Source: Actinomycetes bacterium | GTDB taxonomy: Bacteria; Actinomycetota; Actinomycetes; Actinomycetales; Micrococcaceae | DNA: 15,929 bases | Direction of reading: 5' to 3' | Assembly (NCBI GenBank): GCA_023426375.1 | Contig: JAFAAV010000022.1 | Coordinates: 1-15,929 of the forward strand | In this document: piece by piece, positions 1 to 6,692 of the stretch | Layout: each line of letters begins with the position of its first letter | Position numbering within the stretch: the stretch's first letter is position 1 | The notes under the pieces: generated by a model | Told to the model about the DNA's origin: nothing | The model's database searches: none | The model's input: the letters and a program-made list of their open reading frames with translations, nothing else | Program-made: the position numbers and the translations under genes

Positions 1-846
1 CCAGGAGTAGAAGATGGCGTCCCTGGTGATGTTGTGGGTCAACGCCATGACCAACCGGGCGAGATGCTGATCCGTGAGACTCAACAACGCGGTGGGCCAG
101 TCGGCCCCTCCGGAGTTCATCGCGGCGATGGCATCATGCCAGCGGCGCAGATCTCGTTCGTAGCAGGCCGGCGCCTGGAAGTGATACCCCCATTGCTCAT
201 CGACCCACTCGTGATGGGTGCCCTGGTAGGCGGATCCATGGTCCTCGGGCACTTCGTCCTCGGTGTGCCATACGCCCGGTCCTTCTGTTAAGTGGTCCAG
301 AGCATCGAGAAATCCTGAAGAACGGTGCATGAACGTGTCAGGCACCAGTCCTGGTTGCTCCGGGGGTAGCTCGTTGAAACAACTGCCCAGCGCCACCATG
401 TGCGCGTTCAACTGACTGTCCTTGATCCCACTCACCGGCTGGGGCTCCTCGAAATGCTGCAGGTTCCACCACTGCTCCGGTCCCACCACAAAACCACCAG
501 TGGCACGCATGCCTGAATCCTCGACGGCCAGCCCGAGCCACGCGGCCCGGAAGAAATCATCTTCGGGCTGGGAGAGCACAGCTGTGTCCGAATACACCAC
601 CACCGTCGCTTGGTTCACGTGTCCCGTGGTCGCGGTGACCTCGGTCAGTTGCTGAGCATATTCCTTGAGGTCCTCCGTGCCGCTTGGGGTGGGCAGCTTG
701 AGGCAGAGCGCTCCCCCGCTGGAGACCGGAATGAAGAGAACGGCGCAATTGCGAGGTTCGTATCCCAATTGATGCGGAATCAGGGCCAGGAGGTCTTCGT
801 CGCAGCGAATCTTGACGGGTTCTTGAGGATCGTTGAGGAGTGTCAT
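1..846 (-). CDS. DUF4192 domain-containing protein (3' end beyond window)
   Basis: An open frame runs uninterrupted from an ATG at 846 to base 1 (282 codons, no stop). The N-terminus matches the DUF4192 pattern: a short leader, then VKIRCDEDLLALIPHQLGYE, like the family's 'lr.p.dLLa.vPhlLGf.P..s' opening. A later stretch with FFRAAWLGLAVEDSG and PEQWWNLQ fits the family's central region. DUF4192 is an actinobacterial family of unknown function with no signal peptide or membrane helix visible here. The usual length is roughly 350-400 residues, so the C-terminal part is missing because of the window edge. I chose ATG 846 because the family motif begins about 11 residues later. There is no clear ribosome binding site, and the frame stays open upstream to a TGA near 967 (translation rich in Arg, for example FTVRRRRETSRAGR), so a longer N-terminus from an alternative start cannot be excluded. 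It lies 148 bases downstream of the MFS gene in the same direction. Confidence 0.8.
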   Translation of the reverse strand, partial: MTLLNDPQEPVKIRCDEDLLALIPHQLGYEPRNCAVLFIPVSSGGALCLKLPTPSGTEDLKEYAQQLTEVTATTGHVNQATVVVYSDTAVLSQPEDDFFRAAWLGLAVEDSGMRATGGFVVGPEQWWNLQHFEEPQPVSGIKDSQLNAHMVALGSCFNELPPEQPGLVPDTFMHRSSGFLDALDHLTEGPGVWHTEDEVPEDHGSAYQGTHHEWVDEQWGYHFQAPACYERDLRRWHDAIAAMNSGGADWPTALLSLTDQHLARLVMALTHNITRDAIFYSW

Positions 847-994
847 GCCACCACGATCCGCGCGGCCGGCACGCGACGTCTCGCGGCGGCGTCGAACTGT
901 GAAGTCCTCGATCAAGACGCGCTGGATGAAACGGGTTGTGGAGTACGTGTGCCGCGCGAACGCGGTTCACCCGAGTCATGGGATCAGAACGGGA

Positions 995-2293
995 TCAAAT
1001 GGAGTTCGGGCCGTGCGCCTTGCGCACCTTCTTGGTGCAGATGAGCACCGCGATGATCCCGATGGCGGCCACAAGACCCTGGGCGGCAATCGCGGGACGG
1101 AAGGCCTCGGCGTCGTAAAGAGTGGGTGACACGCCCGCCGCGAACTGTAGGTCGAGCACCAACCCGGTGACGTAGATGGCCGCCAGTGAGGCGACGAACC
1201 CACCCACGTTGGCCAGCCCCGTGGCGGTGCCGCCGCGGCGGGGCGGGTTGAAACTGCGCACGATGTCGAAGGCCAGCATGGACGCGGGGTAGGACAGCGC
1301 GAGCATGCCCACCGCGATGAACACTACCGGGGTGGGGGCCTCGCCGGGCCACAACAGCATGAGTGCCCAACCGCTGTAGATGACCGCACAGAAACACAGG
1401 GCGAGCGCGGAACGGTGCTTGGCGAACACCGCGCTGAGCTTGCCCACCCCCAGGCTCACCACCACGTTGACCACCACGAACGCCGTCATGACCATCGAGG
1501 CCTGTGTCGCGTCCATGCCCTGCGCGTTCTGCAGGTAGGGATAGGCCCACATCAGCGCGAACGTGTTGCCCACGAATTGCACCGCGAAGTGGACCCAGAA
1601 TCCCAATTGGGTCCCGGGTTCGCGCAGGGATTCCTTGATCGTTGCCCCCACGGTGGCAAAAGAAATGGAGTGATTGAGTACGTTGACCCCCGGAGGGGCA
1701 CTTCGCAGCAGGGCCGCGGAGAGCACCCCGGACAACAGAGCGAGCGAGGCCAGCGCGATGAACGCCGGTACCCAGCCTGTCGCGTGCAGCAGAGCCGCAA
1801 AGGGAATCACGGAGAAAAGCTGCCCCAGGTTGCCGGTCATACCCACTACCTGAGACAGCATGGGTACGCGCATGGCACTGAACCACGCGGGAAGCAGCCG
1901 CATGACGCACACGAACGTGGCGGCGTCGCCGGCGCCTACGAAGATTCGGCCGATCACGCCGGCCGTGACCGATTCGGCCGCCGCGAGCTTCAACTGTCCC
2001 ACCACCATGCACGCGGCACCGGCGCTGATCAGGACGCGCGGGCCGAAGCGATCCACGAGAACGCCCACCGGAACCTGGAGTGCAGCGTAGACAAGCACCT
2101 GCATCATGGAGAACATCGAGAGGCCCGCAGCGACGGTCTGGAACCGGTCCGTAGCCTCCACCGAGGCCACGCCGAAACTCGTTCGCTGCGCCACAGCGGA
2201 GAAGTACGCGAAAACACCCACCGCGAAAACAAGCCACGCGGCCCGCGAGTCCTTCCCCTGATCACGGGGTGAAGACATCGGAGTGCGTGGCAT
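995..2293 (-). CDS. MFS transporter, substrate unknown
   Basis: A 432-residue integral membrane protein of the major facilitator superfamily. About twelve hydrophobic segments are visible, starting with AAWLVFAVGVFAYFSAVAQ (residues 18-36). The signature loop between helices 2 and 3 is clear: GVLVDRFGPRVLI at about residues 77-89, matching the G-x-L-x-D-R-x-G-x-R motif. The midpoint loop carries LRSAPPGVNVLN before the second six-helix half. The C-terminus is short and basic (KKVRKAHGPNSI). Family members move small solutes by proton-coupled symport or antiport; nothing here identifies the substrate. The start at 2293 is preferred because an AGGA element sits 8 bases upstream. A second in-frame ATG at 2278 has no such element, and the upstream extension to 2533 overlaps PAC2 and is not protein-like. 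It lies 58 bases downstream of the PAC2 gene, so the two could share a transcript. Confidence 0.87.
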   Translation of the reverse strand: MPRTPMSSPRDQGKDSRAAWLVFAVGVFAYFSAVAQRTSFGVASVEATDRFQTVAAGLSMFSMMQVLVYAALQVPVGVLVDRFGPRVLISAGAACMVVGQLKLAAAESVTAGVIGRIFVGAGDAATFVCVMRLLPAWFSAMRVPMLSQVVGMTGNLGQLFSVIPFAALLHATGWVPAFIALASLALLSGVLSAALLRSAPPGVNVLNHSISFATVGATIKESLREPGTQLGFWVHFAVQFVGNTFALMWAYPYLQNAQGMDATQASMVMTAFVVVNVVVSLGVGKLSAVFAKHRSALALCFCAVIYSGWALMLLWPGEAPTPVVFIAVGMLALSYPASMLAFDIVRSFNPPRRGGTATGLANVGGFVASLAAIYVTGLVLDLQFAAGVSPTLYDAEAFRPAIAAQGLVAAIGIIAVLICTKKVRKAHGPNSI

Positions 2294-2351
2294 GCTCGGG
2301 TTCCTAGGGTCGCGGTGGAATCGCGGCCCGGTTACAGCGGATACCGCGGAA

Positions 2352-3338
2352 TCAGTTGTCCTGATCGTCCTGAGATGCGAGGAAGGCCTCGGCAGCTGCA
2401 CCGAGTTCGTCGGCGTCGGGCAGATCATCGTGGTCAGGACCAGCCAGAATGGACCGATGCGCTGAGGCATCGACCACGTCATCGTATCGCCGTTCCATGT
2501 TCTCGATGACGGACTGAATTTCTGGAGATGCACTGGCCTGCTCGTTGATCTGCTGGATCACACCACGGGAGGCCTCTCGCAATTCATCGGTGGGCAACGT
2601 GCGGCCGGTGACGGCGCTCAAGTGCTCGAGGGCAGCCACGGCCGCCTGCGGGAGATACGACTCCGCGAGGTACTGGGGTACGTGCACGGACAGCCCCACG
2701 TGGTCGATGCCCACATCCTGCAGTCTCAATTCGAGCAAGTGAGACACGGAGGCGCTGATCTCGAAGGTTGGCTTGTTGCCTCCCGTGCTGGGGAGCAGAT
2801 CCGCGCGTGGGCCGTGAGCTGTGACCAGCATGGGGCGGGTGTGTGGAACGGGCATGGGAATACCGCTCACGAGCGCCACCAGGCTGACGTCCAAGCGCTG
2901 AGCCAAACCGACCACGGCCTGCGAGAAACGCTCCCACTGCGTATCCGGTTCGGGCCCGGTGAGCAGCAAGAAGTGGCGGCCCAATCCGTCCGTGACCACG
3001 CGCAGTGTCAGTTCCGGGGCGTCCCACTCCTCGAAGTGGTCCTCCACGAACTTCACGTGCGGGCGGCGAGATCTGTAGTCGTAGAGCTGATCCAGGTCGA
3101 ACTGGGCCAGGGTCTCACTGGGCATGGAATCCATGACCACGGCCTCGATCTGACCAGCCAGGTGCCCCGCCTCCACATATCCGGACAGCGCCACAATCAT
3201 GGGCAATCCGCGCAGTCGCCCATCCCCGAGCAACGCCGGGTCACTCAGGTACAGCGCCGTGGGATCCAGCACATCGACCTCCTGCAAGTAAAAAGGGGTG
3301 CGGGCGCGACGTGAGGAATTCATCGCCTCGCATGACAT
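2352..3338 (-). CDS. PAC2 family protein
   Basis: A protein of about 328 residues resembling the PAC2 (proteasome assembly chaperone 2) family as found in actinobacteria. Recognisable stretches are GLPMIVALSGYVEAGHLAGQ near residue 50, the segment DLDQLYDYRSRRPHVKF, LLLTGPEPDTQWERF (the G-x-E-P-x-x-x-W element), and SGIPMPVPHTRP. The C-terminus is acidic and probably disordered. In eukaryotes and archaea the family acts in proteasome assembly. Actinobacteria encode a 20S proteasome, but a chaperone role for their PAC2 proteins is inference. Starts: ATG 3338 is preferred because a -10-like GATACT ends 5 bases before it, suggesting a leaderless message. ATG 3323 has GAGG only two bases upstream, too close to work well. 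The gene is divergent from pepA, with about 150 bases between starts, and is followed by the MFS gene. Confidence 0.85.
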   Translation of the reverse strand: MSCEAMNSSRRARTPFYLQEVDVLDPTALYLSDPALLGDGRLRGLPMIVALSGYVEAGHLAGQIEAVVMDSMPSETLAQFDLDQLYDYRSRRPHVKFVEDHFEEWDAPELTLRVVTDGLGRHFLLLTGPEPDTQWERFSQAVVGLAQRLDVSLVALVSGIPMPVPHTRPMLVTAHGPRADLLPSTGGNKPTFEISASVSHLLELRLQDVGIDHVGLSVHVPQYLAESYLPQAAVAALEHLSAVTGRTLPTDELREASRGVIQQINEQASASPEIQSVIENMERRYDDVVDASAHRSILAGPDHDDLPDADELGAAAEAFLASQDDQDN

Positions 3339-3410
3339 CAATCAGTATCAACGTCCGTGTGACCCGCCGGTATTCCCGCAGCGTACTGCGGTTCTGTCGG
3401 CCCGTACGGA

Positions 3411-3416
3411 TAGGAT
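3411..3416 (+). promoter_or_regulatory. Candidate -10 element of pepA promoter
   Basis: TAGGAT fits the actinobacterial TAnnnT -10 pattern and lies 73 bases before the pepA GTG start, in the divergent PAC2-pepA spacer. The -35 region (about 3387-3393) is only weakly conserved. The assignment rests on position and the -10 alone. Confidence 0.35.
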
Positions 3417-3489
3417 CAGTGACGGTTCCCACGTTGCGATCCCTCTGGCGTGGGTAAGTGTCAGTGTTTCCGAACGAAAGGACACCATA

Positions 3490-5028
3490 GTGACCACCGT
3501 GCAGGACATTGTTGATATCAGTGATCTGAGCCTGGCCGTCAGTGCCAAATCCCCGGCCGCCATCTCGGCCGACGCACTCATCGTGGGCGTTGAGTCCTCC
3601 GGCAAAACCGTGAACCTGGGTCCGGCCGCCAATGCCAAGCTGAGCCGTTCTCTGTCCCAGCTGGCTGAACTCGCCGGTGCTTCCGGTTCCGCCGATTCCG
3701 TCACCGTGGTGCCCGCCCCCTCGAATGTCTCCGCGCGTCTGGTCGCGTTCACGGGTCTCGGTAAGAGCTCCACGGACGACGCCGCCGCTCACGCCGAGTC
3801 CCTGCGTCAGGCCGCCGGTGCCGCCGTTCGCCAGTTGGCGGGTAAGGCCGTCAACGTGGTTGCGGCTTTGCCCACCACATCCGTGGCGGAGGTTCAGGCC
3901 GTGGCCGAAGGTCTGGGCCTGGGCGCTTTCAGCTACACCGCCCAGAAGTCGCAGTCCTTGGACCAGCAGACTTCCCCGGTGGCCTCGGCGACGGTGTGCG
4001 TGGCCAAGGATCTCGCCAAACGCTCCCAGGCCGCCGTGGAGCGTGCCGCGCACGTGGTCAAGGCCGTACGCACCGCCCGCACCCTGGTCGATCTGTCCCC
4101 TGACACCGCTAACCCGGAGTTCGTGGCGGACTACGCGGCTGCCGCCGCCAAGGGCAGCAAGGTCAAGGTCACGGTCCTGGCCGAGAAGGAACTGGCCCGA
4201 GGCAACTATGGCGGACTGCTCGGCGTCGGCCAGGGATCGGTGAACGGCCCGCGTCTCGTGAAACTCGAGTGGGCACCGGCCAAAGCCAAGCGACACGTCT
4301 CGTTCGTGGGCAAGGGCATCACCTTCGATTCCGGCGGACTGTCCTTGAAGCCCCCGGCGTCCATGATGACCATGAAGTCGGACATGGCCGGCGCTGCCGC
4401 GGTTCTGGCCACGGTCATCGCCGCAGCCGACCTGAAGCTTCCCGTGGCCGTGACCGGTTGGCTCTGCCTGGCGGAGAACCTGCCCTCGGCCACCGCCACC
4501 CGCCCCGGTGACGTCCTCACGATGCACTCGGGTCACACCGTGGAAGTCCTCAACACGGATGCCGAAGGACGTTTGGTGCTGGCCGACGGTCTCTGGGCTG
4601 CCGGCCAGGAGGACCCGGACCTGCTCGTGGACATCGCCACTCTCACCGGCGCTCAGATGGTGGCCCTCGGAACCCGCACCGCCGCCGTGATGGGAGACGA
4701 GCCCGCCCGCGACATGGTGGCCGAGGCCGCTTCCGCTGTTGGCGAAGCTACCTGGACCATGCCGCTGCCCGAACATCTCCGGCCCTCGCTGAACTCCAAC
4801 GTGGCCGACATCAAGAACATGGGAGACAAGTACGGCGGCATGCTGGTCGCCGGGTTGTTCCTGCGCGAGTTCATTCCGGAAATCAAGGGAAACCGCGTCC
4901 CCTGGGCCCACGTGGACATTGCCGGCCCGTCCTTCAACGAGGGTTCCCCCTGGGGTTACACCCCCAAGGAGGGCACCGGATTCGGTGTCCGCACTCTGCT
5001 GAGCGTGGCCGAAAACTACGCTTCGTAG
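3490..5028 (+). CDS. pepA: Leucyl aminopeptidase (M17 family, PepA)
   Basis: A cytosolic two-metal aminopeptidase of 512 residues that removes N-terminal amino acids, preferentially leucine, in peptide turnover. The C-terminal catalytic domain carries all expected residues. GKGITFDSGGLSLKP supplies K275, D280 and catalytic K287; KSDMAGAA supplies D298; the family signature NTDAEGRL supplies D357, E359 and catalytic R361. Spacing between these residues matches E. coli PepA exactly with a constant offset of five. The N-terminal domain (about residues 1-175) is the variable non-catalytic domain. The GTG at 3490 is chosen because AAAGGA sits seven bases upstream and MTTVQDIVDISDLSL is a sensible N-terminus; the frame upstream is not protein-like. 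The length is normal for the family. It is followed by a 181-base spacer and lpdA in the same direction, in the usual actinobacterial order. Confidence 0.95.
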   Translation: MTTVQDIVDISDLSLAVSAKSPAAISADALIVGVESSGKTVNLGPAANAKLSRSLSQLAELAGASGSADSVTVVPAPSNVSARLVAFTGLGKSSTDDAAAHAESLRQAAGAAVRQLAGKAVNVVAALPTTSVAEVQAVAEGLGLGAFSYTAQKSQSLDQQTSPVASATVCVAKDLAKRSQAAVERAAHVVKAVRTARTLVDLSPDTANPEFVADYAAAAAKGSKVKVTVLAEKELARGNYGGLLGVGQGSVNGPRLVKLEWAPAKAKRHVSFVGKGITFDSGGLSLKPPASMMTMKSDMAGAAAVLATVIAAADLKLPVAVTGWLCLAENLPSATATRPGDVLTMHSGHTVEVLNTDAEGRLVLADGLWAAGQEDPDLLVDIATLTGAQMVALGTRTAAVMGDEPARDMVAEAASAVGEATWTMPLPEHLRPSLNSNVADIKNMGDKYGGMLVAGLFLREFIPEIKGNRVPWAHVDIAGPSFNEGSPWGYTPKEGTGFGVRTLLSVAENYAS

Positions 5029-5068
5029 TCGCACCACAGGCCTCACGGATCGCGCCACGCGCCGGGGC

Positions 5069-5094
5069 CTCACGAGGTAGCAATACCTGGTGAG
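5069..5094. repeat. Imperfect inverted repeat before lpdA
   Basis: CTCAC-g-AGGTA-gcaa-TACCT-g-GTGAG: two five-base arms on each side, one G/G mismatch and a GCAA loop. It overlaps the best -35 candidate (TGGTGA, 5088-5093) of the lpdA promoter, so it may be an operator. As RNA it would form a hairpin with a GNRA-type loop downstream of pepA. It lacks a T-tract, so a classical terminator is less likely. Confidence 0.4.
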
Positions 5095-5116
5095 TCCCTG
5101 GGCGTGGCGATAAGGT
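5088..5116 (+). promoter_or_regulatory. Candidate lpdA promoter
   Basis: TGGTGA (5088-5093) and TAAGGT (5111-5116) are separated by 17 bases, about 95 bases before the lpdA GTG. The -10 fits TAnnnT and the -35 is weak. The -35 lies inside the right arm of an inverted repeat. Confidence 0.4.
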
Positions 5117-5209
5117 GGGGACAAAACATCCAAGGGTCCGAGCGCACCGCAGATCGGTACGGACGGACCGCTAGCAACGTCAATACACTCGAACCCCGAG
5201 GGAGCCAAC

Positions 5210-6577
5210 GTGGCCGACAACCAATACGACATTCTCGTCCTGGGCGGTGGATCCGCCGGATACGCAGCAGCTTTGCGCGCAGTTCAGCTGGGTTACTCCG
5301 TGGCACTGTTCGAAAAGGAGAAGCTGGGCGGCACCTGCCTGCACTGGGGTTGCATCCCCACCAAGGCGTACCTGCATTCCGCCGAATTGGCCGAGGGCGC
5401 TCGGGAGTCGGAGAAGTACGGCATCAAGGCCACCTTGGAATCCATCGACATGGGCGCGGTGCGCGATTACAAGAACAAGATCGTGCAGGGCAAGTTCAAG
5501 GGCCTGACCGGCCTCATGAAGATGCGCAAGGTCGAGGTCATTGCCGGCGAAGGCAAACTGACCGGCACCAACACCGTCGAAGCCAACGGCACCACCTACA
5601 CCGGCGAGCACATCATCCTGGCCACCGGTTCCTACGCCAAGACCCTGGGCATCGAAATCGGTGGTCGCGTGATGACCTCCACCGAGGCTCTCGAAATCGA
5701 TTTCGTGCCCAAGTCCGCAATCGTGCTGGGCGGCGGCGTGATTGGTTGCGAGTTCGCTTCCATGTGGCGCTCCTTCGGAGTGGACGTCACCGTGATCGAA
5801 GGCCTGCCCCACTTGGTCGCCAACGAAGATCCCGCGATCATCAAGATCGCCGAGCGTGAGTTCAAGAAGCGCGGCATCAAGTACAACTTGGGCACGTTCT
5901 TCGAGAAGGTCGAACAGAACGACGACGGCGCCAAGGTCACCTTGGCGGACGGCAAGGAGTTCGAAGCAGACATCGTTCTGGTGGCGGTCGGTCGCGGCCC
6001 CAACACCGAGAACATGGGCTTCGAGGAGCAGGGCATCCCCATGGACCGCGGCTTCGTGACTCCCAACGAGCGTCTGCACACCGGTGTCGGCAACATTTAC
6101 GCCATCGGGGACATCGTCCCCGGCGTTCAGCTGGCACACCGTGGTTACCAGCAGGGTCGTTTCGTGGCTGAAGAGATTGCCGGCCTCAACCCGGTGATCG
6201 TCGAAGACATCAACATCCCCAAGGTCACCTTCACCGAACCCGAAATCGCGTCCGTGGGCTATTCCCAGCCCAAGGCCGAAGAGAAGTTCGGCAAGGACAA
6301 CGTGGAGACCTTCGAGTACAACCTTGCCGGGAACGGCAAGAGCTCCATCCTGGGCACGGGCGGCATCATCAAGCTCGTGCGCGAGAAGGACGGTCCCATT
6401 GTCGGATTCCACGCAATCGGTACCCGCATCAGTGAGCAGATCGGCGAGGGTCAGCTCATGGTGAATTGGGAGGCGTACCCGGAGGACGTTGCCGCGTTCA
6501 TCCACGCCCACCCCACCCAAAACGAGGCCATCGGTGAAGCTGCCATGGCATTGGCCGGAGCCCCGCTGCACGGTTGA
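5210..6577 (+). CDS. lpdA: Dihydrolipoyl dehydrogenase (E3)
   Basis: A flavoprotein of 455 residues that reoxidises the dihydrolipoyl groups of 2-oxoacid dehydrogenase complexes, passing electrons through FAD to NAD+. The first FAD motif GGGSAGY is at residues 12-18. The redox-active disulfide is GGTCLHWGCIPTK with C43 and C48. The NAD-binding motif GGGVIGCEFAS starts at residue 174. The second FAD motif ends in AIGDIVPG with D301. The C-terminal interface domain carries the catalytic HPTQNE with H434 and E439. Every catalytic residue is present and the length is typical (about 460). The GTG start at 5210 has GAGGGAG five bases upstream. The gene reads toward the E2 gene with a 115-base spacer that contains a perfect hairpin. 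E3 could serve pyruvate dehydrogenase, 2-oxoglutarate dehydrogenase and the glycine cleavage system alike. Confidence 0.96.
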   Translation: MADNQYDILVLGGGSAGYAAALRAVQLGYSVALFEKEKLGGTCLHWGCIPTKAYLHSAELAEGARESEKYGIKATLESIDMGAVRDYKNKIVQGKFKGLTGLMKMRKVEVIAGEGKLTGTNTVEANGTTYTGEHIILATGSYAKTLGIEIGGRVMTSTEALEIDFVPKSAIVLGGGVIGCEFASMWRSFGVDVTVIEGLPHLVANEDPAIIKIAEREFKKRGIKYNLGTFFEKVEQNDDGAKVTLADGKEFEADIVLVAVGRGPNTENMGFEEQGIPMDRGFVTPNERLHTGVGNIYAIGDIVPGVQLAHRGYQQGRFVAEEIAGLNPVIVEDINIPKVTFTEPEIASVGYSQPKAEEKFGKDNVETFEYNLAGNGKSSILGTGGIIKLVREKDGPIVGFHAIGTRISEQIGEGQLMVNWEAYPEDVAAFIHAHPTQNEAIGEAAMALAGAPLHG

Positions 6578-6583
6578 TGCCGA

Positions 6584-6613
6584 GTCGATGCCCGCCGTCC
6601 GGCGGGCATCGAC
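6584..6613 (+). terminator. Perfect 13-bp hairpin between lpdA and sucB
   Basis: The arms 6584-6596 and 6601-6613 are perfect reverse complements (GTCGATGCCCGCC against GGCGGGCATCGAC) around a GTCC loop, starting seven bases after the lpdA stop. There is no T-tract. It may be a T-less or partial terminator, or a processing or stability element that sets the E3:E2 ratio. Confidence 0.6.
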
Positions 6614-6692
6614 GGTTAGCCCACCACCGGGGCGGACACCCGTCCCGACAACTTGAGAGCATTTCTACGTTTAGAGAGGGACGGACGAGACA

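Noticed and set aside
610..1044. 144-codon plus-strand frame at the left end
   Set aside because: It lies opposite the DUF4192 gene, which has a family-like protein sequence; the plus-strand product has no motif.
984..2237. 417-codon minus-strand frame overlapping the MFS gene
   Set aside because: It is another frame of the same strand, Arg/Gly/His-rich, whereas the MFS frame gives twelve helices and a conserved loop motif.
3241..5232. 663-codon open frame on the minus strand opposite pepA
   Set aside because: It is an antisense shadow of pepA. The product is Gly/His/Arg-rich with no domain pattern, and pepA in the other strand has every catalytic residue.
5180..6571. 463-codon open frame opposite lpdA
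   Set aside because: Antisense shadow produced by the codon bias of lpdA; low-complexity composition and no recognisable motif.
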